64,000 bases of DNA from Campylobacter sp. CCS1377 (GTDB lineage Bacteria; Campylobacterota; Campylobacteria; Campylobacterales; Campylobacteraceae). The DNA is taken from contig NZ_CP155620.1 of NCBI RefSeq assembly GCF_040008265.1, positions 434,001 through 498,000 on the forward strand, read 5' to 3'. The translations under genes were made by a program, and so were the position numbers. Positions 7,935 to 17,349 of this stretch are shown one piece after another (within the stretch, counting starts at the first letter, position 1; every line of letters begins with the position of its first letter). The notes beneath the pieces were generated by a model that saw nothing but the letters and a program-made list of their open reading frames with translations, was not told where the DNA came from and ran no database searches.

Positions 7935-9884
7935 TTAATTCCTTTTGATTTTATTAAGTAAATTTCCAAAATTTCTTTGCAAAAGTTCATTTTCCAAAGG
8001 CGAGACATTGTTTTGCAAAGCTTCTTTTTGCGCTTTAAGGTGTATTAAAACATAAATGATCCAGTCTAAATGCTCTTTGATCCAAAATAAGGTTTTGTTG
8101 ACCCAATCTTCTTCTGTGAGTGGGTTTAAAACATAAATTTTTGCTAAATTTAGCTCAAATTGATGGTATAAGGGTTGTAAAATTTCATTTAAATCTCCAT
8201 AAATAGTATGAATTTTTTCTATTTCACTTTTTAGCACATCAATATCTTCAATGACACTCCCAGCAAGTTCTTTGTTTTCATAGCTTAAATTTTTAAATTC
8301 TTCTTGGTTGATCTTTTTTAGGATATTTTGTTGTTTTTCTAAGACAAAAAGCTCTAATTTATCGCAGTTTTTAATGCTTTTTTGAATTTTGTAATAAGCT
8401 TTTAACATTCTTTCATTTTGCTTATTTTGGTTTGGAAATTTAAGACTTGGAAATGGTTTATTTAAATCCACATTTAACAAATTTTCACAAATTTCTTTAA
8501 AGGGCTTTTCTATGGTTCCTTCTATTCTTGCTCCACCTTCAGTGCAATTATAAATTTTAGTAGTTTTTGGAGTGCCAAGAATGTGCTTTTCTAAAATGGT
8601 GCGAAACATATTCCATATAAAATGAGTTTCGACTTCACCTTCCCCGCCGTAAGCTTTGGTTGTAATATGTTCATACATATTTGTTTCATAAGTTGATGAA
8701 TTTTGATAGTCTTTTGGGTGAGAGCAGCCATCTTTTGCATAGGCTAAGTCTTGTCCTATGAAGATGATGTTTTCGCATCTTAAAGCCATAGCTAACTCAT
8801 AAGCCATATGTGCAACACTTGAAACCATCATCAAATAACCAAAAGAATGAAATTCCATATAGCTTTCAAAACCAAGGAATTTCTCGATTAAAATATAAGT
8901 TCTATTATATTTTTCTAAATACTCAATAGCTTTTGGATGCACTAAGGCGGTAGTAATAAAAATAATATCCTTATCAAAATCACCAAAATCGTGATTAAAA
9001 AATTCAGCTGTTACATGTGTTCTTTCAAGCATCATTACATAATCAGGTTTTATTCCTGCTTTTGCTAAGATAGGATAAGAAGAATCCGCACAAAAAATAG
9101 TGGCTTTATTTGCATATTCTTTTAAAAGTGGGAGTTGTTTTGTAAGGCTTGGACCGGTTGAAACGATGATAGCATTTTTGCCAAGTTCTTTTCTTGTATT
9201 AACCAACTCTTTAGCATTGGGATGAGTAAGCATTTTTGGTAGATTATAAACAAATTGTTCTATACCTTGTAAAGCATCTTTTGGATCATTTCCATGTGCA
9301 CATACTGCTTCTTTAATGGTGTGATATATATCTTTATTTAGCTTTATAATCTCATCGTGTTCACTCTCATAATAATCGCTATGAAGTTCTAAAAAATATA
9401 CTCTTACAAAATTTAAAAAAGGTTGATTATAAAAGATTGAAAGAATTTGTTGTCTGTTATTTTTTGGTGATATGATGTTAATTTTTCTATCTTTGATTTC
9501 ACTAGATAAGTCGATTAAATGTAAGCTTGTAAAAATGAGTTCTATATCGCTTTCAAAGATGATGATGTGCTGTAATTTTGGATTTTGACAAAGAGCCTTA
9601 TAAAGCACACCATTGCCCAAACCATAAAAATAAAGTATAGGATATAAAGCATATTTTTCATTATAGGTTGCAAGTAAGGAATTTAATTCCATTAAAGGAT
9701 CGCTATAAATTTTTTTGCGAGTGTAGGTGTTTATGAGATTAACATCAAGTGGATCTTGACCTTGTATGATTTTAAATTTTTTACTTTTAGAAAGCTTTGC
9801 AAGATCTTGTTTAAGAATAAGTGTATCGGCTAAGGCGTTGAAGTTTTTTTTATAATACTTTTTTTGTTCTTCTGTGAAAGCCAT
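7935..9884 (-). CDS. maf: Maf family flagellin glycosyltransferase-like protein
   Basis: A 649-residue paralogue of its two neighbours, with AHGNDPKDALQG, IIVSTGPSLTKQLPLLKEY and FIGQDLAYAKDGCSHPKDY in the same order. The role is presumably transfer of pseudaminic or legionaminic acid to flagellin Ser/Thr; which sugar cannot be read from sequence. A 134-nt stretch (9037-9170) is nearly identical to 10909-11042 in the next maf gene, while surrounding sequence is diverged, which points to gene conversion. It lies 9 bp downstream of the upstream maf gene. Confidence 0.87.
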   Translation of the reverse strand: MAFTEEQKKYYKKNFNALADTLILKQDLAKLSKSKKFKIIQGQDPLDVNLINTYTRKKIYSDPLMELNSLLATYNEKYALYPILYFYGLGNGVLYKALCQNPKLQHIIIFESDIELIFTSLHLIDLSSEIKDRKINIISPKNNRQQILSIFYNQPFLNFVRVYFLELHSDYYESEHDEIIKLNKDIYHTIKEAVCAHGNDPKDALQGIEQFVYNLPKMLTHPNAKELVNTRKELGKNAIIVSTGPSLTKQLPLLKEYANKATIFCADSSYPILAKAGIKPDYVMMLERTHVTAEFFNHDFGDFDKDIIFITTALVHPKAIEYLEKYNRTYILIEKFLGFESYMEFHSFGYLMMVSSVAHMAYELAMALRCENIIFIGQDLAYAKDGCSHPKDYQNSSTYETNMYEHITTKAYGGEGEVETHFIWNMFRTILEKHILGTPKTTKIYNCTEGGARIEGTIEKPFKEICENLLNVDLNKPFPSLKFPNQNKQNERMLKAYYKIQKSIKNCDKLELFVLEKQQNILKKINQEEFKNLSYENKELAGSVIEDIDVLKSEIEKIHTIYGDLNEILQPLYHQFELNLAKIYVLNPLTEEDWVNKTLFWIKEHLDWIIYVLIHLKAQKEALQNNVSPLENELLQRNFGNLLNKIKRN

Positions 9885-9893
9885 ATTTTTCCT

Positions 9894-11747
9894 TTAAATA
9901 TATTTTTCTATGAGTTCATTTTGAATTTGCATATATAAAATGAATTCATTGAATTTTTCATGATAATGTTTTAAACAAAGCAAAATCTGCTCCTTTTCTT
10001 CTTCTTGATTTTTACAAGGCTTTACTTTGAGTTTTAAAAGATCACATTCTTGATGAAAAACTAGGGCTTGTAAAAGTTCACTCATTAGTCCATAACTTTT
10101 CATTTTGGTGGCTAGGGTTTGAAAATCAAGTTCTATTTTTTTAAGCTTTTTAAAATCTAAATTTGATTCCGTCTCATTTAAAATGCTTTGTAAGACATTA
10201 AGCTTGTTTTTCATTTCTTCTATAAGTTCTTTGCTTGTTTTGACTTGATTAAGAAGGTGTTTTTTGGTTTTTTCGTAAATTTTTTGCGCTTCTTTAGAAT
10301 TTAAGCGAAAATCATTTTTAAAAGGCTTGTTTAAATTTGTATTTAATAAATTTTCGCAAATTTCCTTGAAAGGCTTTTCTATACTTCCTTCTATTCTTGC
10401 TCCACCTTCAGTGCAATTATAAGTGGTAATTTTTAATTTTTCTTTAACAAAAAGTATATCTTTTTCAAAACTTTGTCTGAAGAGTTGCCAAGAAAGCTGA
10501 GTTCTTACCTTTCTTTCGCCACCATAAGCTATAGTGTAGATTTCTCCGCGTATCTCATCGCCTTGTTCGCCATAAATATGATCTTTTGGATGAGAATGTC
10601 CTAAATCATCATAGGCTAAATCTTGTCCGATTAAAATAATATTTTCATGCCTTAAAGCCGCAGCTAATTCATAAGCCATATTTGCAACGCTCATTCCTAC
10701 GCCAAGATAACCAAAATCATCTAATTTTAAAAGTGAAGAGAAAAGCAAAGGTCTTAATATCAGCATATAATTTCTGTGGTTTTTTTCAAGATATTTTAGA
10801 GTATTTTCATGAGCTACTGAAGTGATTAAAAATAAAATATCCTTATCAAATTCACCAAAATCATTATTAAAAAATTCACTCGTTAATGCAAGTCTTTCAA
10901 GGCTTAAAACATAATCAGGTTTTATTCCTGCTTTTGCTAAGATAGGATAAGAAGAATCCGCACAAAAAATCGTAGCTTTATTTGCATATTCTTTTAAAAG
11001 TGGGAGTTGTTTTGTAAGGCTTGGACCGGTTGAAACGATGATGGCGTTTTTTGATTTTGCACGGTTGTGTTTTAAAAAGTGTTGAAAAACTCCGCCAAAA
11101 ATCAAGGCTTTTAAATTTTTTAAAGTATGCTCGATACCAATGTGCGAGTCCTTAGGATCATTTCCGTGACTTAAAACTATAAATTTAATGATATCTATAA
11201 GGCTTTGGTTGAGATTTTGAATGATATTTTTATAATGCGTCAGATAAAATTCACTATGGATATGAAAATCATAAGTTTTAATGCTGTATTTTACTTTTTT
11301 GTGATTTAATAAAGCATTTAGCTGAGCGATATTTAAATTGGGGGTATAAAAAAGAATCAATCTTTCATTTTTAATATCTTTGCTAAAATCAAACAAATGA
11401 AAAGCCAAATATAAAATTTCAAGTTCACTTTCAAAGACAATAATTTGCTTGTGATTTTGGTTTGCAAGTAAGGATTTATAAAGCGCACCGCTACCAAAGC
11501 CATAAAAAAACAAAGTAGGATATTTAGAGTATTGTGTTTTAAAAAAACTTAAATTCCCGCCCAATTCTTTGTAAGAATTTTTATAAACACCTTCTTTGCT
11601 TGGTAGATGGATAATGTTAAGATTTTCTAGACTATTTCCTTGCAATGTAAAGCTAAAGCATTGTTTGATTTTTCTTAATTCATAGGCTAAAATTTGATCG
11701 ACTTCAAAAAGCGCTTGAGTGTTTTTTAAAAAAAGTTCTTTATCCAT
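9894..11747 (-). CDS. maf: Maf family flagellin glycosyltransferase-like protein (PseD/Maf2 position)
   Basis: A 617-residue Maf protein carrying SHGNDPKDSHIG, IIVSTGPSLTKQLPLLKEY and LIGQDLAYDDLGHSHPKDH. The ATG overlaps the ptmA stop codon (TGATG arrangement), so it is co-transcribed with ptmA and likely translationally coupled. In C. jejuni the gene directly after ptmA is pseD/maf2. The C-terminal third is Lys/Glu-rich and likely helical. Short blocks identical to the middle maf gene show recombination between paralogues. Confidence 0.85.
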   Translation of the reverse strand: MDKELFLKNTQALFEVDQILAYELRKIKQCFSFTLQGNSLENLNIIHLPSKEGVYKNSYKELGGNLSFFKTQYSKYPTLFFYGFGSGALYKSLLANQNHKQIIVFESELEILYLAFHLFDFSKDIKNERLILFYTPNLNIAQLNALLNHKKVKYSIKTYDFHIHSEFYLTHYKNIIQNLNQSLIDIIKFIVLSHGNDPKDSHIGIEHTLKNLKALIFGGVFQHFLKHNRAKSKNAIIVSTGPSLTKQLPLLKEYANKATIFCADSSYPILAKAGIKPDYVLSLERLALTSEFFNNDFGEFDKDILFLITSVAHENTLKYLEKNHRNYMLILRPLLFSSLLKLDDFGYLGVGMSVANMAYELAAALRHENIILIGQDLAYDDLGHSHPKDHIYGEQGDEIRGEIYTIAYGGERKVRTQLSWQLFRQSFEKDILFVKEKLKITTYNCTEGGARIEGSIEKPFKEICENLLNTNLNKPFKNDFRLNSKEAQKIYEKTKKHLLNQVKTSKELIEEMKNKLNVLQSILNETESNLDFKKLKKIELDFQTLATKMKSYGLMSELLQALVFHQECDLLKLKVKPCKNQEEEKEQILLCLKHYHEKFNEFILYMQIQNELIEKYI

Positions 11748-12517
11748 CAAAGCCCCCAGCCATCAGCAACGACTATAGTTTGCCCTGTGATAAATTTACT
11801 CTCATCACTAAGTAAAAATATTAAAGTTCCACAAATATCTGCTGCTTCTAGCATTCCTTTGCTCGCACAACATTTGCGGTATTTTTCTAAAAAATTCGCA
11901 GGTTGATTGTCTAAAATTCCACCGCTTGCTAAAGTATTTACTCTGATATTTGTATTAAATAATTCTTTTGCAAGCCAAACGCCAAGATGATTAATCCCTG
12001 CTTTTATCACGCTGTATTCTAAAGAGCTTTGCATAGTGGTGTTTTCATAATTTTCAAATTTAGGTGCAAAAACTCCCATAATGGAGCTAAGATTGATGAT
12101 ATTTCCATAACCTTGCTTTTTAAAAAATTTCACAAATTCTTGTGAAGCTAAGATAAAACCGCCTAAATGCAAATTTAAACTTTCGCAAATTTGCTCAAAA
12201 CTAGCTTCATAATAAGCTATTTTACCCCAATCCTTTCCCACAGGATAGCTAGAATTTACAAAAGCATCAATTTTGGTGTATTTTTTAAAAGCTTCATCAA
12301 TGCATGAATTTAAGCTTTCTTTAGAAGTGATGTCGAGTTTAAGACTTAAAAGTTCTTTTTTGAATTCATTTTCAAGTTCATTAGCTAAATTTTTTAAATT
12401 ATTTTCATTGATATCAGCTAAAATTGGCGCACCGCCACTTTGAAGTATCTTTTTACAAAGAGCTTTTCCTATACGCCCACAAGCTCCTGCTACAAATATG
12501 ATTTTATTTTCTAGCAT
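11747..12517 (-). CDS. ptmA: PtmA, short-chain dehydrogenase of flagellin glycan synthesis
   Basis: A 256-residue SDR oxidoreductase. The Rossmann signature GACGRIGKAL is at residues 11-20, the YSVIKAG catalytic Tyr-Lys motif follows SSIMG, and the NTLASGG loop comes near the C-terminus. In C. jejuni, PtmA belongs to the legionaminic acid pathway branch that makes the amino-sugar precursor with PtmF and PtmE. It overlaps both neighbours by a few bases in the long minus-strand operon. Confidence 0.92.
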   Translation of the reverse strand: MLENKIIFVAGACGRIGKALCKKILQSGGAPILADINENNLKNLANELENEFKKELLSLKLDITSKESLNSCIDEAFKKYTKIDAFVNSSYPVGKDWGKIAYYEASFEQICESLNLHLGGFILASQEFVKFFKKQGYGNIINLSSIMGVFAPKFENYENTTMQSSLEYSVIKAGINHLGVWLAKELFNTNIRVNTLASGGILDNQPANFLEKYRKCCASKGMLEAADICGTLIFLLSDESKFITGQTIVVADGWGL

Positions 12518-13224
12518 TAAAAATCCTTTGGCTCTAAATTTTTTTCTTTAATTAAAAACTCAACTATTTTAAAATCAAGCTCACTATCTATATCAAAAGC
12601 CGTGCTTTCATCCATTACAAAAAGTCCTGTTTTTTCTCCAAAAATGCCATCATTTTTAAGCAAAAAATCTCTTTTAAAGATATAAATACTCGCATTCATA
12701 TCGTAGCACTTTGGCGCACTTTGGCGTGTGGTGAAATTTCCTTGCTTAGATTTTATAACTTTTTCATTTTGCACTTCAATTAAATTAAAATAAGGATTGC
12801 GTCTAGCAGGAACGGCGGTGATTAGATTATCATTGTTATTTTTACAAAACTGATTATAAGCATTTTTTATATCAGCACTTGATCTAAGCGGAGCGGATGC
12901 GTCAAGATCGATTAGAGTGTCAAATTTGCATTTAAAATACTCTTCACTTCTTAGCAATGCATCACGCATTACAGGCACTTTTGCCGCGCTATCACTTGCT
13001 AAGTGTGCTTCTCTTTTAAAAAAAACTTCTCCGCCATATTTCCTTGCAACTTCGGCGATTTCATCACTATCGGTGCTGATAACGATATGTTTAAAAAGCT
13101 TTGAATTTTTAGCTTGGATAATACTATAAGCTATCATTTCAAGATTATTGATTTTGCGTATATTTTTGTTTTTAACGCCCTTACTTCCGCCTCTTGCACA
13201 AATCGTGCATAAAATTTCACCCAT
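12517..13224 (-). CDS. ptmB: CMP-legionaminic acid synthetase
   Basis: A 235-residue nucleotidyltransferase that activates the nonulosonic acid with CTP before transfer to flagellin (also called LegF). The N-terminal ICARGGSKGVKNKN motif is the signature of CMP-sialic acid synthetases, and LDASAPLRS and the FDIDSELDF region follow. I chose the ATG at 13224 (MGEILCTICARG) over one four codons upstream because AGG lies six bases before it. The gene begins inside the last codons of ptmF (8-bp overlap). Confidence 0.92.
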   Translation of the reverse strand: MGEILCTICARGGSKGVKNKNIRKINNLEMIAYSIIQAKNSKLFKHIVISTDSDEIAEVARKYGGEVFFKREAHLASDSAAKVPVMRDALLRSEEYFKCKFDTLIDLDASAPLRSSADIKNAYNQFCKNNNDNLITAVPARRNPYFNLIEVQNEKVIKSKQGNFTTRQSAPKCYDMNASIYIFKRDFLLKNDGIFGEKTGLFVMDESTAFDIDSELDFKIVEFLIKEKNLEPKDF

Positions 13225-14122
13225 TTCTTGCCTCATCGCATAGTTTTAAAATCTTTCTTGCTTCTTCTAAGGTGCATAAATTCTCATCATCTTTTAAAAT
13301 TGCTTTATACATATTTTGCAAGGTTTTAAAAGTATTGCTTTCATAAGTTTTACTTTTAATATTATTAAATTTATCATAAATATTTAATTTATTATGAATT
13401 AAATCGGTTTCTATGGTTTTTTCTTTGCTATGAAAAAGAATTTTTCTTTGATTTAATTTTGAAAAATAATCAAGCTCGATGTGAATTTTAGCTTTTTTTG
13501 AATTTAGGGCTAAAAAAGTAAAATCATCACTATTTATTTCAAGCTCTGAAATTTTTAAATTTTGTCCAAATTCTAAATTTAAATCTTTAAAAAAATAAAA
13601 AGCCAAGTCAATTTCATGAGATAAATCAAGCATTACCCCACCGCCAAGCTCTTTTTTGGCACTATAATTTTGTCTGTAATCGATTTTTCGCCAATTTGGC
13701 AAATAAGAATTACAAACAAATTTAGCAAAATAAATTTCATTTATATCTATTAAGTTTTTTAAATCTTTAATCAAAGGATTAAATCTCAAAAGATAAGCAA
13801 TGTAAATTTTATTGTTTTTGCTAGGAAAAAAGTTAATATCTTTTTCAAATAAAGGTTTTTCCACGAGTATGGTTTTTTCTTTTATATTTTTATCCAAAAT
13901 TTCAAGCGTTTTAAAATGATCTGTGGTGATATTTGCAATGATAAATAAATCATATTCTTTTAAATTTACTTCGTTTAAGTCTTTAAAAAGCGTGAAATTT
14001 TTTCCTTCATAAATACTAAATTTATAGCTTTTTGACACAATATCTACTAAAAATCCTAGTTCATTTAAGGCTAAAAAATGCTTTTTTCCAATGCTTCCAA
14101 AGCCTATAATTAAAGCTTTCAT
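13217..14122 (-). CDS. ptmF: PtmF, Gfo/Idh/MocA-type oxidoreductase
   Basis: A 301-residue NAD(P)-binding protein with GFGSIGKKH at residues 7-15, VEKPL near 92-96 and a GGGVMLDLSHEIDL motif typical of the Gfo/Idh/MocA family. The C. jejuni homologue acts early in GDP-sugar legionaminic acid synthesis with PtmE and PtmA. Its ATG overlaps the ptmE stop (ATGA), showing coupling. Confidence 0.88.
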   Translation of the reverse strand: MKALIIGFGSIGKKHFLALNELGFLVDIVSKSYKFSIYEGKNFTLFKDLNEVNLKEYDLFIIANITTDHFKTLEILDKNIKEKTILVEKPLFEKDINFFPSKNNKIYIAYLLRFNPLIKDLKNLIDINEIYFAKFVCNSYLPNWRKIDYRQNYSAKKELGGGVMLDLSHEIDLAFYFFKDLNLEFGQNLKISELEINSDDFTFLALNSKKAKIHIELDYFSKLNQRKILFHSKEKTIETDLIHNKLNIYDKFNNIKSKTYESNTFKTLQNMYKAILKDDENLCTLEEARKILKLCDEARNG

Positions 14123-15153
14123 TTAAAATCCTCATTAGCTTTTAAAAACTCATCAAGCCTTCCAATATCAATCCAATAATCATTAATTAAATAAGTATTT
14201 ACCTTACCTTTTTGCATGGCAAGTTTAATGAGTTCAGGCATATCAAGGTAGACATTTTTTTCTAAAAGTTCTAAAATTTCTTTCTCACACACATAAATTC
14301 CAGCACTAACTAAGAATTTTTGCACCGGTTTTTCTGTGATATTTGTAATAAAGCCCTCATTTTGCTCTATCACTCCAAAAGGAATTTGTTGTTCAAATTC
14401 TCTTACACATACACTCATTAAGGCGTTTGAAGCTTTATGTGCCCTTAAAAGTTCATTAAAATCAAGCTCGGTTAAAATGTCTGCATTCATGACAACAAAA
14501 CTTTCTTGTAATTGCCCCCTCCCTATCAAACTTAAAGCTCCTGCAGTACCTAGTTTTTTGCGTTCTTTGATGTAAGAAATTTTTATGCCAAATTCTTTAC
14601 CTTTTTTAAAATATTCTTCTATGACTTGCTTTTTATAATTTACACAAAAAATGAAATTTTCAAAATTTTGCTCCTTTAATTTTCGCACGATATTTTCTAA
14701 AATAGGTTTTTTCCCAACCTTTAGCATGGGTTTTGGGGTATCTTTTGTAAGCTCTTTTAAGCGACTTCCAAGCCCACCTGCCATTATCACGATAAAATTT
14801 GGATTTATTTTTCGCGCTAGTAGCGATGAAATGGACTTTATAGAGATTATTTTACCCTTTTCATTTAACACAGGAAAATCGTAAATATCTGTCTTTGCGC
14901 TTAGTTTTAAAAGCTCATTTTTGCCAGTATTTTCTTTTATAGTGATAGGATTTTTGGTATAAATATCTTTGATTTTATCCTTTAAATTCTTACCATTTAT
15001 CAAGGCTTTTCTTATATTTGAATCACTAATTACACCTAAGAATTTATCATTTTTATCCACGATGATGCCAAGGCGAACACGTTCAAGTCCTACGATTTTT
15101 AAAGCTTCTTCTATACTAGAATTTGGAGTAAGCTTGAGTTTATTTATATCCAA
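14119..15153 (-). CDS. ptmE: PtmE, CBS-domain sugar-phosphate guanylyltransferase
   Basis: A 344-residue protein with two N-terminal CBS repeats (residues ~1-115) and a C-terminal nucleotidyltransferase domain starting VIMAGGLGSRLKELTKDTPKPMLKVG, the classical G-x-G-x-R...PK signature. NADILTE supplies the metal-binding Asp. In C. jejuni, PtmE makes GDP-activated glucosamine for the legionaminic acid route. It lies 3 bp after legG. Confidence 0.9.
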   Translation of the reverse strand: MDINKLKLTPNSSIEEALKIVGLERVRLGIIVDKNDKFLGVISDSNIRKALINGKNLKDKIKDIYTKNPITIKENTGKNELLKLSAKTDIYDFPVLNEKGKIISIKSISSLLARKINPNFIVIMAGGLGSRLKELTKDTPKPMLKVGKKPILENIVRKLKEQNFENFIFCVNYKKQVIEEYFKKGKEFGIKISYIKERKKLGTAGALSLIGRGQLQESFVVMNADILTELDFNELLRAHKASNALMSVCVREFEQQIPFGVIEQNEGFITNITEKPVQKFLVSAGIYVCEKEILELLEKNVYLDMPELIKLAMQKGKVNTYLINDYWIDIGRLDEFLKANEDFK

Positions 15154-15156
15154 AAT

Positions 15157-16314
15157 TTACCTTAAGTCAATGAAATTCTTTTGTAAAATTGTATCTAAAT
15201 TTGCTTTTTTTAAGGTGTCTTTTATGATTTTATTTGGATTTTTTTTACTTTCATAAGGATTTTCTAAATTTTTTAAACACTCTTTAAAATCTTTGCCTTC
15301 AAGTTTTTTTAAAGCTTTATCCAAGTCTTGCATAGTGCAATCAATGATATTTTTTGTTCTCAAACGCCCCTTTTGACGATCGCCTATATTAATACATGGG
15401 GTTTTAAAAAACACACTTTCATAAATTCCACTTGAAGAATTTCCTATCATAGCTTTAGCTATTTTCATCAAGCTTAAATACTTTTGCGAACCAAGATTAT
15501 CAAAAAGCTTAGCTTTGCTAAGATTTTTTTCACAATAAGCTTTTAAAATTTCATTGATTAAAAGTCCATTTTCATCGGCATTTGCCTTAGTAAAAATCAA
15601 ACTAGCATTTTTAAGTTTATCTAAATTTTCTAATAAGCTTTTAATTTCTTTTTGAGTATTTTCTAAATTTAGCGTTACAGGATGATAGGTGATTAAATAA
15701 ATATTTTGTTTTAACTCAAAATTTAAAGCATTTTCAAGCTCTTTTTTATCTAAAAAATTGATATTTTTTATGATAGGACCTGCCAAAGCACCTACATTAA
15801 ACACACGATCTTCTTCTTCACCAAGTTGCAAAAGGCGGTTTTTATAAGTTTTGGTGCTTACAAAGTGCAAATGTGCCATTTTAGAAATGCTATGCCTTAT
15901 ACTATCATCAATCGCACCTAAAGTTAGCTCCCCACCACAAAGATGTGCGATAGGAATATTCATCATAAGACACACACTAGCCACGCTTAGCATTTCGTAA
16001 CGATCACCTAAAATAACTACAATATCAGGCTTTAATGCATCAAATGCCTCGCAAAAACTAATATTTGCTAATCCCATAGCCTTGCAAAGACTTATCTTAT
16101 CATCACTTGCGAGTAAAATGGAGATTTTTTTAGCTATTTTAAATTCCTTTTCTATTTCTTTGTAAGTTAGTCCAAACTCAACACTTAAATGTGCTCCTGT
16201 AATGATGATTTGAAGTTCTAAATCTTCATCATTTTCTATTTCTTTACATAAATTCCTTAAAAGATACCATTCAGCCCTTGTTGCACTTACTACGCAAATT
16301 TTTCTTTTACTCAT
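15157..16314 (-). CDS. legG: UDP/GDP-GlcNAc-type hydrolyzing 2-epimerase
   Basis: A 385-residue NeuC-family enzyme that inverts C2 and releases the nucleotide, giving the hexose substrate of the legionaminic acid synthase. NeuC signatures include VSATRAEWYLLRNL, VILGDRYEMLS, HLCGGELTLGAIDDSIRHSISKMAHLH and GNSSSGIYE. The gene overlaps legI by 8 bp. The C. jejuni equivalent is neuC2/ptmD. Confidence 0.92.
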   Translation of the reverse strand: MSKRKICVVSATRAEWYLLRNLCKEIENDEDLELQIIITGAHLSVEFGLTYKEIEKEFKIAKKISILLASDDKISLCKAMGLANISFCEAFDALKPDIVVILGDRYEMLSVASVCLMMNIPIAHLCGGELTLGAIDDSIRHSISKMAHLHFVSTKTYKNRLLQLGEEEDRVFNVGALAGPIIKNINFLDKKELENALNFELKQNIYLITYHPVTLNLENTQKEIKSLLENLDKLKNASLIFTKANADENGLLINEILKAYCEKNLSKAKLFDNLGSQKYLSLMKIAKAMIGNSSSGIYESVFFKTPCINIGDRQKGRLRTKNIIDCTMQDLDKALKKLEGKDFKECLKNLENPYESKKNPNKIIKDTLKKANLDTILQKNFIDLR

Positions 16315-17311
16315 CGATTAGCTCATCTTCTTCGTAATTCTTATTAGCCTTTTTGCCTAAATACTCATCATATTTCATCGCACTTATGCCACTGGCTGGG
16401 CGTTTGGTGGTAAGATTTTCTTCGCTAAAAATCTCGCCTTTTTTGATTTTTCTCTTAGCCACTAAGCTTTTTCTAGCAATTTTGATATTTTTCTTTTCAC
16501 TTTTACTCGCTCTTTTTATGCCATCGCCCATTGCACTTTCTATTTCTCTGATTTTAACGCAGAGCTCTTTTAGCTCATTTGGCTCTAAAGACGCTTTATG
16601 ATCAGGTCCAATCATATTTTTATCAATTGTAAAATGCTTTTCTATCACGCACGCACCTAAAGCTACCGCTGCTAAAGAAATATGTATGCCTTTGGTATGA
16701 TCTGAATATCCCACGCTTAAATTAAAAGCATTTTTTAAAGTTTGTATGGCTTTAAGATTGACTTCATCAAAGGGTGCTGGATATTCTGTAGTGCAATGAA
16801 GTAAGGTGATATTTGATCTTTTTGTGCCATTTTTAACTAAGATTTCTAATGTATTTTCCACTTCACCTAAATTTGCCATTCCAGTTGAGAGAATGATTTT
16901 TTTATTTAATTTTGCGATTTTTTTAAGATAAGGCAAATTGGTGATTTCTCCGCTTGGAATTTTAAAAATTTCAAGTCCTAAATCATCTAAAAGATCAATA
17001 CTTTCTAAATCAAAAGGCGTAGAAAGAAAAGCAATACCACATTTTTTAGCATGAGAAATTAAAATTTTATGTGCGTTTAAATCAAGCTCTAATTTTTTAA
17101 TCATTTCAAGCTGACTTTCATCTTTGTCGGTGGTTTTTAGCTGATAAGCTGCTTTTTTGGCATTTTTACTTACACAAAGTTCACTTTTAAAGCTTTGGAA
17201 TTTTACAAAATCAGCCCCAGACTCTGCAGCGATTTCTATTAACTTTTTGGCTAAATTTAAATCCCCATTATGATTAACTCCAGCTTCGGCTATGATTAAA
17301 GTTTTTTTCAT
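16307..17311 (-). CDS. legI: N,N'-diacetyllegionaminic acid synthase
   Basis: A 334-residue NeuB-family synthase condensing phosphoenolpyruvate with the legG product. Motifs are IAEAGVNHNGD, DFVKFQSF, KIPSGEITN, STGMAN, TTEYPAP, VGYSDHT and VIEKHFT, plus a C-terminal SAF domain (RPASGISAMKYDEYLGKKA). I start at MKKTLIIAEAG because an AAAGGCGG site lies five bases upstream. It is distinct from pseI elsewhere in the cluster. The alternative reading, a sialic acid synthase, is less likely given its ptm/leg neighbours. Confidence 0.92.
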   Translation of the reverse strand: MKKTLIIAEAGVNHNGDLNLAKKLIEIAAESGADFVKFQSFKSELCVSKNAKKAAYQLKTTDKDESQLEMIKKLELDLNAHKILISHAKKCGIAFLSTPFDLESIDLLDDLGLEIFKIPSGEITNLPYLKKIAKLNKKIILSTGMANLGEVENTLEILVKNGTKRSNITLLHCTTEYPAPFDEVNLKAIQTLKNAFNLSVGYSDHTKGIHISLAAVALGACVIEKHFTIDKNMIGPDHKASLEPNELKELCVKIREIESAMGDGIKRASKSEKKNIKIARKSLVAKRKIKKGEIFSEENLTTKRPASGISAMKYDEYLGKKANKNYEEDELIDE

Positions 17312-17349
17312 TTTTCCGCCTTTGTTTTGCCTCAAAAAGAGCAAAAAAT

